Numbered from the stretch's first letter, positions 23,945 through 32,575 are shown. The stretch is DNA of 46,752 nucleotides from UMGS1696 sp964621165 (GCA_964621165.1 CAZULC010000015.1:1-46752); one strand, 5' to 3'. The notes: generated by a model not told the origin, from the letters alone. A program made the numbers and translations.

Positions 23945-26176
23945 ATGAAAAACTACATTCTGCACCTCGATAATCCAGCTGAGGTATGGGACAACACGTC
24001 ACCCGTAGGCTGCGGAAGCGCTGGAATGATGATATTCGGCGGCGTAAACGAGGACAAAATCATCCTCAATGAGGAATCCATCTGGGCCGGCGGCGTTATG
24101 GACACAAAAGTCGAGGGTTACATGGACAAGATAAAACATCTCCGTCATCTTTTCATGGAGAACCGCGAAGAAGAAGCCGACGGCTGGGCAAATGCAAACA
24201 TGAGCGGCTGCTTCAGCAGAATCAAGTCCTACGAGTACGCCGGTTATCTCTTTGTAAAGACCCGTCACCCTGACGATTTTTCCGAACCCGAAGACTACAG
24301 CCGCGACCTCGACCTTATAAACGGTGTGGCGTCAGTTTCCTACAAAAAGGGAAGCGCAAAGTACCGCCGCGAATACTTCGCCAAATATCCCGAAGGACTT
24401 CTCTGCGCCCGGTATTCATCGGATGAAAAGTTTGACGCGGAAGTACTTTACACCCGTGAGAACCTCGTGGGTCTTTCCTGCTCCGACGACACAGTCACAG
24501 CCGACGGAAGAGTCGTGGATGGCGGACACCGGTTCAGAGTTACGGTAAAGGTGAAAACCGACGGTCAGGCTCATGGCGCGGTCGAGGGAGTTTTCGTAAA
24601 AGGCGCGACTTATGTAGAACTGTACACCGTAATCACCACGTCGCATAAGTCGAATCTTGATGACGCTTCCGCCGCCGCAAAAGCTTCCGAAACCGGCTGG
24701 GATAAACTGAAAAAAGCACACACCGCCGACTTTTCCGCTCTCATGTCCCGCTCCGAATTATACCTTGCCGACGAAAACGAAGCGGAGAAGGACAAAATGA
24801 CGGTGAGCGCACGGCTTGAACGGCTGAAAAACGACCCTGAGGCCACTGACAACGCACTGATATCCCTGTACTGGAAGTTCGGCAAGTACCTTCTCGTAAG
24901 CTCCAGCAGACCCGGAACGCTTCCGGCAAACTTGCAGGGCGTATGGGCGGACGGACTCACACCTCCATGGGGAAGCGACTACCACACCAACATTAACCTC
25001 CAGATGAACTACTGGCAGGCTGAGTGTGCGAACCTGACCGAATGCACGGAGCCGCTGTTCTCATACATGAACAATTACCTCATGCCTGGCGGAAAAAAGG
25101 TTGCGCGTGAGAACTATAACGCCTCCGGTCTTGTAATCCACCACCTGTCGGACATCTACGGCTTCGCGGCGGCGGCTGACGGACTCTGGGGACTGTGGCA
25201 GGTTGGGGGAGCGTGGCTGGCGTACCACATGTGGGAGCACTACCTCTTCACCGGCGACGCAGACTTTCTCAGAAATACCGCATACTCCTTCATCCGTGAG
25301 TGCGTTGACTTCATGACCGACTTCATGTTCGAGGGAAGCGACGGATACATGCACACCGGCCCCTCCACATCTCCGGAAAACCGGTACTTCAAGGACACTC
25401 CTGATGGGAAGAAGGCTGTATTTCTCGCGGTTTCCCCCACAATGGATATAGAAATCGTCGGCGGACTCTTCGACTTCTACTGCGAAATTGAAAAAATTCT
25501 CGAGCTTGACCCGGACAACGCCGAAAAAGTGAAGAAAATCCGCGAAAAAATGCCGCCTCTCAGAATCGGAAAGAGGGGTCAGCTCATGGAATGGCTCCGG
25601 GACTACGACGAAGTGGAGCCTGGACACCGCCATGTATCCCACGCCTTCGCACTCTATCCCGGATACGAAATCAACCACTCCACACCGGATTTGATGGCGG
25701 CTGTAGAGCGTACACTGGAACTGCGTCTTGCGTCCGGCGGCGGTCACACGGGCTGGTCACGGGCATGGATCATCAACCTCTTCGCCCGTCTGTGGAATGG
25801 GGAAAAGGCATACGAAAACGTCCGCGCACTCCTCACTAAATCCACCCTGCCCAACCTGTTCGACACCCACCCGCCGTTCCAGATTGACGGCAACTTCGGA
25901 GGCAGCGCAGGTATATCCGAGATGATTATCCAGAGCCACGAGGGGTATATCGCCATAATTCCAGCACTTCCGAACACAATCTCCGGCAGCTTTGACGGAC
26001 TTGTGGCAAGAGGCGGCGTTGTAGTTTCCGCAGAATGGGAAAAGGGAAAAGTGACGAAGCTGACCCTTAAGTCCACTGACGGACAGCCGAAATCGGTGAA
26101 AGTAAAGCTTCCCGAAGGCAACGGCGGCGAGATGATTACAGCGGACGTGCAGGACGAGACGACTGTGCGGCTTTGA
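23945..26176 (+). CDS. GH95 alpha-L-fucosidase
   Basis: A 743-residue inverting glycosidase of family GH95, expected to remove alpha-1,2-linked fucose (a few members act on galactose). The N-terminal super-sandwich opens with NPAEVWDNTSPVGCGSAGMM. The catalytic (alpha/alpha)6 domain shows SRPGTLPANLQGVWADGL, DYHTNINLQMNYWQ with the paired Asn349/Asn351, TGPSTSPENRY with the probable acid Glu478, and HPPFQIDGNFGG with Asp648. By family knowledge these correspond to the catalytic residues of Bifidobacterium AfcA. No signal peptide, so it works on imported oligosaccharides. GGGAGGAG lies seven bases before the ATG. Confidence 0.92.
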   Translation: MKNYILHLDNPAEVWDNTSPVGCGSAGMMIFGGVNEDKIILNEESIWAGGVMDTKVEGYMDKIKHLRHLFMENREEEADGWANANMSGCFSRIKSYEYAGYLFVKTRHPDDFSEPEDYSRDLDLINGVASVSYKKGSAKYRREYFAKYPEGLLCARYSSDEKFDAEVLYTRENLVGLSCSDDTVTADGRVVDGGHRFRVTVKVKTDGQAHGAVEGVFVKGATYVELYTVITTSHKSNLDDASAAAKASETGWDKLKKAHTADFSALMSRSELYLADENEAEKDKMTVSARLERLKNDPEATDNALISLYWKFGKYLLVSSSRPGTLPANLQGVWADGLTPPWGSDYHTNINLQMNYWQAECANLTECTEPLFSYMNNYLMPGGKKVARENYNASGLVIHHLSDIYGFAAAADGLWGLWQVGGAWLAYHMWEHYLFTGDADFLRNTAYSFIRECVDFMTDFMFEGSDGYMHTGPSTSPENRYFKDTPDGKKAVFLAVSPTMDIEIVGGLFDFYCEIEKILELDPDNAEKVKKIREKMPPLRIGKRGQLMEWLRDYDEVEPGHRHVSHAFALYPGYEINHSTPDLMAAVERTLELRLASGGGHTGWSRAWIINLFARLWNGEKAYENVRALLTKSTLPNLFDTHPPFQIDGNFGGSAGISEMIIQSHEGYIAIIPALPNTISGSFDGLVARGGVVVSAEWEKGKVTKLTLKSTDGQPKSVKVKLPEGNGGEMITADVQDETTVRL

Positions 26177-26210
26177 CGGGAAAGTCACGCATTGTGCAAA
26201 AAAATGTAAT

Positions 26211-26624
26211 ATGGTAAAGCTCGAGAAAATCACCCCTGAAAACCTCGATAGCGTCCCGAGCCTGCAAATCCACGACCACCAAAGCGGGTATGTCTCCAAT
26301 CCAGCAGTCTCTCTTGCGCAGGCGTACATCTACCGCGACACGGCATACCCCTTCGCTATATGCGCAGATGATAAGATAGTCGGCTTCATCATGCTTGGGT
26401 ATCATGCGGCGAGGAAGCAGTACACCCTGTGGAAGCTCATGATTGACAAAAAATTCCAGAGAAAAGGATATGGCAGGGAAGCGTTGAGGCTCGGAATCGC
26501 GTTTTTAGCTGAAAAATACGGCGCAAACGAGGTCTGCACCGGCGTGGTATTGGTTAACAAAGCCGCGAAAAAGCTGTATGAATCAGTAGGATTTAGGGAA
26601 ACCGTTTTGTCGAGAACGGCATGA
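26211..26624 (+). CDS. GNAT-family N-acetyltransferase
   Basis: A 137-residue acetyl-CoA-dependent N-acetyltransferase. Motif A is clear (LMIDKKFQRKGYGREALRL, about 76-94), and the terminal KAAKKLYESVGF is the usual motif B. The acceptor is unknown; the sequence resembles small diamine/spermidine acetyltransferase-like members. It begins 34 bases after the GH95 stop with no clear ribosome binding site, so translation may be weak or depend on read-through from GH95. A bidirectional terminator follows. Confidence 0.8.
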   Translation: MVKLEKITPENLDSVPSLQIHDHQSGYVSNPAVSLAQAYIYRDTAYPFAICADDKIVGFIMLGYHAARKQYTLWKLMIDKKFQRKGYGREALRLGIAFLAEKYGANEVCTGVVLVNKAAKKLYESVGFRETVLSRTA

Positions 26625-26661
26625 CGGAAATGGTTCTGCGGATCGGCTGAGACCACTCACC

Positions 26662-26688
26662 AAAAAAGAAGCCCCGCTTTACTTTTTC
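26662..26688. terminator. Bidirectional intrinsic terminator
   Basis: An A-rich arm with GAAGC (26662-26671) pairs with GCTTTACTTTTT (26676-26687) around a short C-rich loop. T-runs occur on both strands, so it can end the GNAT transcript (plus) and the pyridoxamine kinase-membrane gene transcript (minus). Confidence 0.6.
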
Positions 26689-26743
26689 ACTCACCTAACC
26701 AATAAAATATCCTCCCAAACCGCGCATAAACCCACGCATCCAA

Positions 26744-26842
26744 TCAGAAGGAATAAAATCCCTCACGCAGAATTATTACCAAAAAGTAAAATGTAAAAGC
26801 GGCGCAGATGTAGCTTATAAGCAATGAAATTATTGCTATCAT
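26744..26842 (-). CDS. Putative 32-residue membrane mini-protein
   Basis: The ORF begins MIAIISLLIS and ends LREGFYSF. Almost the whole length is one hydrophobic segment followed by a short charged end. Its ATG overlaps the stop codon of the preceding mini-ORF (ATGA), a classic translational coupling arrangement. No homologue was recognised and ORFs this short arise by chance, but two adjacent coupled, single-helix peptides on one strand are unlikely to be accidental. Confidence 0.45.
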   Translation of the reverse strand: MIAIISLLISYICAAFTFYFLVIILREGFYSF

Positions 26843-26958
26843 TCTGTACTGCGCCTTTTTTTAATACTCCACGCAAGTTTCAGCAAAACAACCGCTATCA
26901 CTGCTGACCCCAATATTGTAAGAAGCACGAAAAAATACGCGAGTTCCACGTCATCCAT
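26839..26958 (-). CDS. Putative 39-residue single-helix membrane protein
   Basis: The ORF starts MDDVELAYFF, continues as one strongly hydrophobic helix (about residues 8-28) and ends in a basic tail SIKKRRSTE. This gives an N-out/C-in topology by the positive-inside rule. It begins six bases after the stop codon of the frameshifted membrane gene upstream and overlaps the next mini-ORF by four bases. Acidic start, helix and basic tail look like a genuine small membrane protein. Function is unknown. Confidence 0.5.
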   Translation of the reverse strand: MDDVELAYFFVLLTILGSAVIAVVLLKLAWSIKKRRSTE

Positions 26959-26964
26959 CTGTTT

Positions 26965-27527
26965 TCAACGTTCATCCAATGCAACTGTAACTGGTTTGTT
27001 TTCTCCGGCTCCATCAGATAACGATAATATAACCGTATCTTCATCCCAAACAAGCGCATATTCTCTGGTGCAGATTGGTCTGTATTCGTCGTCGGTGACG
27101 ATACATTCCTTTTGATGAATCAGAAATGGGTTGACCCGCTCATATAGGACTACATGTCCGGAAATCGGGCTAACTCTTTCCATAATGATGACGGTGTGTG
27201 AATTGTCGGGGGGAAGTGAAGTTGTGGTATTCCTCCATCCCGTCAAGAAGGGCGCAAAGTAAATTCCAGCACAGCAAGACAAGGAGCACACCAACGATAA
27301 CTGCCGCAATTGTAACTTTATTTTTCAGTTTTTTGTGGCTCTTCCGGTAATGCTGATACGCAAGGACGATTACGCAAGCCGCAGCGGCACAGTTTAATAC
27401 GCGCTGTATGAGAAATGCAGTCCCTGCAGTCCCAATCAGCAGGCTATAATCCGCCATCCAGATAATGACCACAACACAGGGATAAGCAAGCCACAGGGCC
27501 AAGGTACAGGTACAGAAATTTCCTCAT
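26965..27527 (-). pseudogene. Frameshifted membrane protein gene (DUF5412-like)
   Basis: Three overlapping frames join into one natural-looking protein. It begins MRKFLYLYL at 27527 and continues after a one-base shift near 27505 as ALWLAYPCVVVIIW with three hydrophobic segments. It shifts again at a run of six G (27208-27213; six C in the coding strand) into PDNSHTVIIMERVS. The C-terminal part (HVVLYERVNPF, TDDEYRPICTREYALVW) resembles the extracytoplasmic half of DUF5412-type proteins. Removing one base at each site restores a protein of roughly 185 residues. It lies 16 bases after the pyridoxamine kinase stop. A sequencing error in the homopolymer cannot be excluded. Confidence 0.6.
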
Positions 27528-27543
27528 AATCAGCCGGGATTTT

Positions 27544-28380
27544 TTACAACATCCGAATCAAATCCGGCATGCATTCCTCAAACTTCACCCCGTACCAGTG
27601 GGAGCTGTCCCCCATTGTGTGCCGGATGCAGTCCACTGTGTACTCCACCGCAATCTTCTCCGACTCAGCCAGACTTTTGCCTAAAACCAGTGCGCCGAAC
27701 ATGGACGAGGAGAACACATCCCCTGTGCCGTGACAGCTGATGGGCAGATTCTCGCTGAAATACCACGTGAACTCGCCGGTTCTGCTGTTGTAGCCCATAA
27801 CGCCTTGTTCTTTACCATTGTAGTTTACCCCCGTGACGGCGGCAATCTTCGCGCCAAGCCCTGCCAGCTTTACAAGGGTAGACTTGATGTAGTCCTCGCC
27901 GTACTCGCCCGGTCGGTGAAATTCCTCGCCCAACAAAAACGCGGCTTCCGTCAGGTTAGGGACGATTATGTCCGCCTTCGACACAAGATTTCGCATTGCC
28001 TCGACCATGCCCATGTCAAATCCGGGATATAATTTCCCGTTGTCCGCCATGACCGGATCCACAAACTTGAGGGGCGGGTTGAACTCGTCAATGAAGTCCA
28101 TGATGAGCTGTGCCTGAGCAGGGGAGCCGAGATAGCCCGTGTACAGTCCGTCAAAGGTCAGGCCCTCCTTCTTCCAGTGGCTGAATATTGCCGGAAGGTC
28201 GTCGCTGAGGTCGCGGAAAGTGTACCCCGTGAAGCCGCCGGTGTGGGTCGAAAGTACGGCTGTGGGAACGACGGCGCACTCAACCCCCATTGCGGAAATG
28301 ACGGGAAGTGCAACGGTAATCGAGCATTTGCCGAAGCATGAGATGTCCTGTATTGTTACTGCTTTTTTCAATTGAATCAT
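27544..28380 (-). CDS. pdxY: Pyridoxamine/pyridoxal kinase (PdxY-like)
   Basis: A 278-residue ribokinase-fold enzyme that phosphorylates pyridoxal or pyridoxamine in vitamin B6 salvage. Blocks seen: QDISCFGKCSITVALPVISAMGV at the N-terminus, VLSTHTGGF, the DPVMADNGKLY substrate/ATP region, VPNLTEAAFLLG, and the catalytic anion-hole motif HGTGDVFSS near 218-226. Length is normal. AAAGGAAG runs into the ATG, a tight spacing, so a TTG nine bases later is a possible alternative start. It heads a minus-strand transcript with the frameshifted membrane gene and mini-ORFs. Confidence 0.88.
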   Translation of the reverse strand: MIQLKKAVTIQDISCFGKCSITVALPVISAMGVECAVVPTAVLSTHTGGFTGYTFRDLSDDLPAIFSHWKKEGLTFDGLYTGYLGSPAQAQLIMDFIDEFNPPLKFVDPVMADNGKLYPGFDMGMVEAMRNLVSKADIIVPNLTEAAFLLGEEFHRPGEYGEDYIKSTLVKLAGLGAKIAAVTGVNYNGKEQGVMGYNSRTGEFTWYFSENLPISCHGTGDVFSSSMFGALVLGKSLAESEKIAVEYTVDCIRHTMGDSSHWYGVKFEECMPDLIRML

Positions 28381-28486
28381 CTTCCTTTTGCTTTTTGTTT
28401 CATATTATATCCCCGCGCCGAATCGATTTCAATAGTCAGACTGCACAAATCAAGCGCATTTGAAATGAAAAAAATCTATGAAAACG

Positions 28487-28521
28487 CAAAAACAGACACC
28501 GTCTTGTAAACGATGCCTGTC
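28487..28521 (-). terminator. Intrinsic terminator of the rplJL operon
   Basis: On the minus strand a ten-pair stem CAGGCATCGT/ACGGTGTCTG (with two G-U pairs) is followed by TTTTTG. It ends the transcript 35 bases after rplL and separates it from pdxY. Confidence 0.85.
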
Positions 28522-28555
28522 TCATGGTCATTGAACTTTGAAGTTTAAGCTAAAA

Positions 28556-28933
28556 TTACTTTACTTCTACTTCTGCGCCAGTAGCTGCGATCTTGGTCTT
28601 CATAGCTTCAGCGTCTTCTTTGGAGAGACCTTCCTTGATGGTCTTAGGTGCGCTCTCAACGAGTTCCTTAGCTTCTTTAAGGCCGAGACCGGTGATTTCA
28701 CGAACAACCTTGATAACGTCGAGCTTCTTAGCGCCGAAGGACTTGAGTACTACGTCGAACTCAGTCTTTTCTTCTGCTGCGGGAGCTGCTGCACCTGCTG
28801 CGCCTGCTACTGCTACGGGAGCTGCTGCGGATACGCCGAATTCTTCTTCTACTGCCTTAACGAGGTCTGCAAGTTCGAGAATTGAAAGAGACTTGATAGT
28901 TTCAAGAATCTGAAGTGACTTTTCGGATGCCAT
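28556..28933 (-). CDS. rplL: 50S ribosomal protein L7/L12
   Basis: The 125-residue stalk protein binds translation factors on the large subunit. It has the N-terminal dimerisation helices (EKSLQILETIKSLSILELADLVKAVEE), an Ala-rich hinge, and the conserved C-terminal domain (EFDVVLKSFGAKKLDVIKVVREITGLGLKEAKELVE). GGAGG precedes the ATG. It follows rplJ on one transcript; rpoB, the usual next gene, is not here. Confidence 0.98.
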   Translation of the reverse strand: MASEKSLQILETIKSLSILELADLVKAVEEEFGVSAAAPVAVAGAAGAAAPAAEEKTEFDVVLKSFGAKKLDVIKVVREITGLGLKEAKELVESAPKTIKEGLSKEDAEAMKTKIAATGAEVEVK

Positions 28934-29042
28934 TTTTAATTCCTCCGTTTATTTAATGAAATATTTTTTGAATTTTTGTTTTTTCCCTATATTAACCGAA
29001 CGGGAAACGCGGTGAACCATCGGGTTCTGTCAGGCTGGGCGA

Positions 29043-29582
29043 TTATTCAGCTGCGGGGGCTGCTTCTTCTGCCGGAGCTTCTCCGCCTTCGTTTTCGCGG
29101 TCGATGATAGCCTGTAATACGTATGCAAACTTGTAGAGCGGACTCTGGATGCTTCCGAGGAACTTCGCAACAAGGACTTCCTTCGAGGGGATTTCAGCAA
29201 GCTCGTTAACCGTAGCCGCGTCAACTACCGCACCTTCGAGAATACCGCCGCGAATTTCGAATGTTTCAATCTTGTCAGCGTATTCCTTGAGAATTTTGGC
29301 GGGAGCGACCGGATCTTCGGGGCTGATTGCGATGGCGTTCATTCCTTCCAGATTGGGCTTGAGGGCTTCAAATCCAACCTTGTCGCACGCCTTGCCGATA
29401 AGAGTGTTCTTGATAACGGTATATTCGACGCCTGCCTTACGAAGAGCCGCGCGGAGTGCAGTGTCGTCAGCAACGGTGATTCCTTCGTACTTGACGATGA
29501 CGCCGGACGCGCACTTGCTCATCTTATCCGCGAGAGATTCTACAATGGCTTTTTTCTGCTCCAATATTTTCTCGCTGGGCAT
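29043..29582 (-). CDS. rplJ: 50S ribosomal protein L10
   Basis: A 179-residue protein that anchors L7/L12 dimers to 23S rRNA and represses its own operon through the leader. Recognised by MPSEKILEQKKAIVESL, VKYEGITVADDTALRAALRKAGVEYTVIKNTL and the C-terminal L12-binding helix, followed by an Ala/Glu-rich tail. GGAGG lies four bases upstream of the ATG. It forms a two-gene operon with rplL, without rplKA upstream. Confidence 0.98.
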   Translation of the reverse strand: MPSEKILEQKKAIVESLADKMSKCASGVIVKYEGITVADDTALRAALRKAGVEYTVIKNTLIGKACDKVGFEALKPNLEGMNAIAISPEDPVAPAKILKEYADKIETFEIRGGILEGAVVDAATVNELAEIPSKEVLVAKFLGSIQSPLYKFAYVLQAIIDRENEGGEAPAEEAAPAAE

Positions 29583-29618
29583 TTTATTTCCTCCTTATAG
29601 TTTGACTCGCAGAATACA

Positions 29619-29653
29619 GAAAAAGTCTTTCTCCGCATGCACGAAAAAAGACT
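29619..29653 (-). terminator. Attenuator hairpin in the rplJ leader
   Basis: On the minus strand AGTCTTTTTTCG pairs with the GGAGAAAGACT arm around a TGCATG loop and runs into TTTTTC. It lies between the L10 leader and the rplJ ribosome binding site, so it can stop transcription before the genes. Confidence 0.7.
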
Positions 29654-29731
29654 GACATAAACTTAACTCAGGTCTCTCCTCGGCAGGGAAGCGGTGCTTT
29701 TACTGTAACCTGCTGTCTTTGGTTCAACAAC
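29654..29731 (-). promoter_or_regulatory. L10 leader (autoregulatory mRNA element)
   Basis: On the minus strand the leader contains AACCAAAGACAGCAGG, a loop with AAGCACC and then CCTGCCGAGG; GCAGG pairs with CCTGC. This matches the Firmicute L10 leader, to which L10 or L10(L12)4 binds when in excess. Together with the following attenuator it sets rplJL output. Confidence 0.85.
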
Positions 29732-29737
29732 ACGAGA

Positions 29738-29766
29738 ATTATACCACAAAAAAATCCCTTTGTCAA
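29738..29766 (-). promoter_or_regulatory. Consensus promoter of rplJL
   Basis: On the minus strand perfect TTGACA (29761-29766) and TATAAT (29738-29743) with a 17-base spacer; transcription starts just before the L10 leader. Confidence 0.9.
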
Positions 29767-29797
29767 TAGCTTTATCAAAGATTTTCGAAGATTTTTT

Positions 29798-30403
29798 CTA
29801 TTTCAGAAGAATTCTTCCGCAGCTGAAGCACCTGTCCCGCTCGGCTTTGTTGATTTCCCCGCAGTAGGGGCATACAAAGTGGGGGTCGGTCAGCTCGGAG
29901 ACGTTCTCCACTCCAACTCTGGCGAAAATCCGCATTCCGCGAAGGTACAAAACGGTGTCGTCGATTTTATACGGCGCGTAGGTGTGGTATAGGTTTTCTC
30001 CCCTCATGGAAGAGGTGCTTGCCCGGTCAGTTGGCGTGCGGAACAGTTCGGCTTTGTATTCGCTCATGCCTTCCCGTGCGACCGTCACTGTCACGATAAG
30101 TCGGCGCTCGAGGCCCTTGTTTTTCGTCTTGGTTTTGTAACCGGACTCGATATTGACGATTTTTCCCACCCACGTGGGCTTGAGAAAATTGTGCAGCTTG
30201 AATATGATTGCGGCCAGCGCGACTCCGCAGAGAATCACGAAAACCACAGCGGTGGTGGGGTACTTGGCGTCGGAAAAATCTATTCGCGTGGCGATGAATA
30301 TGAACAGGTTGATTATCGCAAGGCTTCCGAAAACCCGCATGGCTATGTCGCGGTGGTATTCCTCAACGAACTTCTGAGGCAGTTTAATATCCTTGACTTT
30401 CAT
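29798..30403 (-). CDS. Membrane protein with C-terminal zinc ribbon
   Basis: A 201-residue protein with two membrane helices (about 26-44 and 54-72), a beta-rich soluble part (GKIVNIESGYKTKTKNKG, LIVTVTVAREGMSEYKAELF) and a C-terminal zinc ribbon (CPYCGEINKAERDRCFSCG). The soluble part probably lies in the cytoplasm. No known function. The start is placed at 30403 because GAAGGAG lies five bases before this ATG; an in-frame TTG at 30418 overlaps that site and is unlikely. It follows rarA by 42 bases, probably in one operon. Confidence 0.75.
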   Translation of the reverse strand: MKVKDIKLPQKFVEEYHRDIAMRVFGSLAIINLFIFIATRIDFSDAKYPTTAVVFVILCGVALAAIIFKLHNFLKPTWVGKIVNIESGYKTKTKNKGLERRLIVTVTVAREGMSEYKAELFRTPTDRASTSSMRGENLYHTYAPYKIDDTVLYLRGMRIFARVGVENVSELTDPHFVCPYCGEINKAERDRCFSCGRILLK

Positions 30404-30445
30404 AACAGCTCCTTCCAAGTATGCTCTGATTTAAGGTAATTTTAT

Positions 30446-31672
30446 TCAGAGCTTTCTTCCTTTAATCTTTTCAAAATACGCTCGTGCGGCTTGCTCGGTC
30501 TTGTTGTCCCCGAATGTGTAGTAGTGCCTGTCAGTCAAATCGTCCGGCAGATACTGCTGCTCAACCCAGTGATTCGGGTACATGTGGGGATATTTGTACC
30601 CCTTGAACTTAGGTGAGCGCAAATGCTCCGGTATTTCGCCTCCTCGTCCTGCCTTGATGTCCGCCTCAGCTTCGTCGTAGGCTGAAATTGCTGAATTTGA
30701 CTTGGGTGCGGTCGCTAAAATCACGGCGGCGTTTGCAAGTGGGATTCTCGCTTCCGGCAAGCCCAGCTCCTTCGCCGACTCCACGCAAGCCCGCACAATC
30801 ACAGCCGCCATTGGGTAAGCCGGACCTATATCCTCGCTTGCGATAACCATCAGCCGCCGACAGGGCGAAATCAGATCCCCTCCCTGAAGCAGCCTCGCCA
30901 GATAGAACACAGCCGCGTCAGGGTCGGAGCCGCGAATGGACTTCTGAAGCCCGGCGAGAAGGTCGTAGTGTACGTCCCCATCACGGTCAAACCCGCTTTG
31001 TGAAGCCGACGGAATGAACTGTTTTACTTCCTCCACTGTAACCTCGCCGTCGCAGGAGTTCATCGCAACCTCGAGCATGGTGAGCGCCCGTCTCACGTCT
31101 CCTGCGGCACAGTCGGAAATCAGCCTGAGAACGCCGTCACCGAGAACCACATCCGGAAACTCCCGTGCGGCAATCTTTTTTATATGCTCCTCAATATCCC
31201 CCGCCGGAACCCGCTTGAATTCAAAAATTGAACATCTTGACAGAAGCGCGTCATATATATAATAGTAGGGATTTTCGGTGGTCGACGCAATCAGTGTAAT
31301 CCGCCCGTCCTCAAGGTACTCGAGCAGTGACTGCTGCTGCTTCTTGTTGAAATACTGAATTTCGTCAAGATAGAGAAGAATCCCGCCCATTCCTAAAATT
31401 CCGCCCGTGTCACGAGCAACGTCACGTATGTCCGACAGGGAAGCGGTGGTGGCGTTGAGCCTGTGCAGGGTTTTCCCGCTTTGTTTGGCGATAATCGAGG
31501 CGGCGGTGGTCTTTCCGCATCCGGGAGGTCCGTAGAAAATCATGGACGGGATGACTCCACGCTCAAGCATGCGGCGGAGGACACCTTTTTCGCCGAAGAG
31601 ATGCTTTTGTCCTGCAATGTCGTCAAATGTAGTGGGACGGACCCGGTCGGCGAGTGGCGAGAGCTGATTCAT
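30446..31672 (-). CDS. rarA: Replication-associated recombination protein A (AAA+ ATPase)
   Basis: A 408-residue clamp-loader-like AAA+ ATPase of the RarA/MgsA/WRNIP1 family acting at stalled forks. Seen are MNQLSPLADRVRPTTFDDIAGQKHL, Walker A FYGPPGCGKTTAA, Walker B LYLDEIQYFNKKQQ, sensor I TTENPYYYI, arginine finger region ALLSRCSIFEF, and the family-specific C-terminal tetramerisation region (SCRRLMVIASEDIGPAYP-like block). AAAGGA lies eight bases before the ATG. It is divergent from an unknown ORF 43 bases away. Confidence 0.95.
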   Translation of the reverse strand: MNQLSPLADRVRPTTFDDIAGQKHLFGEKGVLRRMLERGVIPSMIFYGPPGCGKTTAASIIAKQSGKTLHRLNATTASLSDIRDVARDTGGILGMGGILLYLDEIQYFNKKQQQSLLEYLEDGRITLIASTTENPYYYIYDALLSRCSIFEFKRVPAGDIEEHIKKIAAREFPDVVLGDGVLRLISDCAAGDVRRALTMLEVAMNSCDGEVTVEEVKQFIPSASQSGFDRDGDVHYDLLAGLQKSIRGSDPDAAVFYLARLLQGGDLISPCRRLMVIASEDIGPAYPMAAVIVRACVESAKELGLPEARIPLANAAVILATAPKSNSAISAYDEAEADIKAGRGGEIPEHLRSPKFKGYKYPHMYPNHWVEQQYLPDDLTDRHYYTFGDNKTEQAARAYFEKIKGRKL

Positions 31673-31715
31673 AAGTATATCCTTTCGAGTATTATGCTGA
31701 AATAATAGGTGAATA

Positions 31716-32030
31716 ATGAATTATACTGATTTTGTAATCTCCTGCGGCAGGAGTAATATAGTCTTTCCGGTTTTCACGGACCCCGACGAAGCCGCTGCCC
31801 GGATGAACCGATTCTATTCAAAAGCCGCCGGAATAATCCACGCCTGCGGTGAAGAGTACACACGGGAGAAGTTTGCCGCGTTCTCCTGCTGCTTCTGCGT
31901 GGAAGAGACGGATGTCACGGTTTCGGTCAGCCTGAACTTCACCTGTACCAGACGCGGTGAGAGACGGGAGAGAAAGACCGTGACCCACATTTGGAAGTAC
32001 GGGTATATTTGGAGGAAGGAGGTGGTGTAG
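31716..32030 (+). CDS. Hypothetical protein, 104 residues
   Basis: A small soluble protein without a recognised family. It begins MNYTDFVISCGRSNIVFPVF and contains a predicted helix around 22-45 (DEAAARMNRFYSKAAG) and then alternating beta-like segments (TDVTVSVSLNFTCTRRG). AGGTG lies four bases before the ATG, which supports it as a real gene. It is divergent from rarA and runs towards a block of broken minus-strand genes. Confidence 0.55.
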   Translation: MNYTDFVISCGRSNIVFPVFTDPDEAAARMNRFYSKAAGIIHACGEEYTREKFAAFSCCFCVEETDVTVSVSLNFTCTRRGERRERKTVTHIWKYGYIWRKEVV

Positions 32031-32065
32031 GGAGAGATATACAGCGGGTTTGACTTAACTTTTGC

Positions 32066-32553
32066 TTATGACGGTACATTTGTCAGGCACATATATTCAT
32101 ACCGCCCGTTCAGCTTCACATTTTCAATCATAAAAGCGGCGTACCTTTCCAGCGATTCATCAAAAACATATATTTCACTCTGGAGAACTGCACCCCAAAC
32201 TCTCCGGCGAAATCATCTTCAAGCTGCCCGACCAGCTCTTCCCCTGTGGTTTCCATAATCATATCCGCCGGAAATCTGTGCCGGAAGAGTAGAGCCGTCT
32301 TTTCCTCAGTGCGCAAGTCCCACATCACAAAGACTTTGCCCCTGCCTCGGAAGATTTTCATCGCTTCATCCCGGGAGATGATATGTGATTCAAGCAAGGC
32401 TTCCCATAAGTACCCGCTGTACCGCCACCCGTCGGAATGACTGCTCAGCCTCAGCGTTGTCTTGTAATACTTTGACGTTTTATCAATAAACCTGTCGGTG
32501 AAGCGTTCCCATAGATAATCGGCTTCTGCTGACTCTACTGCTCTGTAAATCAT
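32066..32553 (-). pseudogene. Frameshifted small gene, unknown family
   Basis: The reading frame starting at 32553 (MIYRAVESAEADYLWERF) ends at 32128 with an unnatural tail. Near 32170-32176, at the AAATAT of the coding strand, adding one base moves into a frame giving YVFDESLERYAAFMIENVK and ending at 32066 with CLTNVPS, which looks like a true C-terminus. The restored product would be about 160 residues. MWDLRTEEKTALLF and TGEELVGQLEDDF suggest an alpha/beta protein of the kind found next to DUF4275-like genes, but I do not recognise it. It is the last gene of the minus-strand cluster. Confidence 0.55.
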
Positions 32554-32575
32554 ATGAAAACTATAGTTATTTCTG

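Noticed and set aside
27208..27213. Programmed ribosomal frameshift at the G6 run
   Set aside because: No X XXY YYZ slippery heptamer with a following pseudoknot was seen, and a second shift is needed upstream, so damage or error is simpler.
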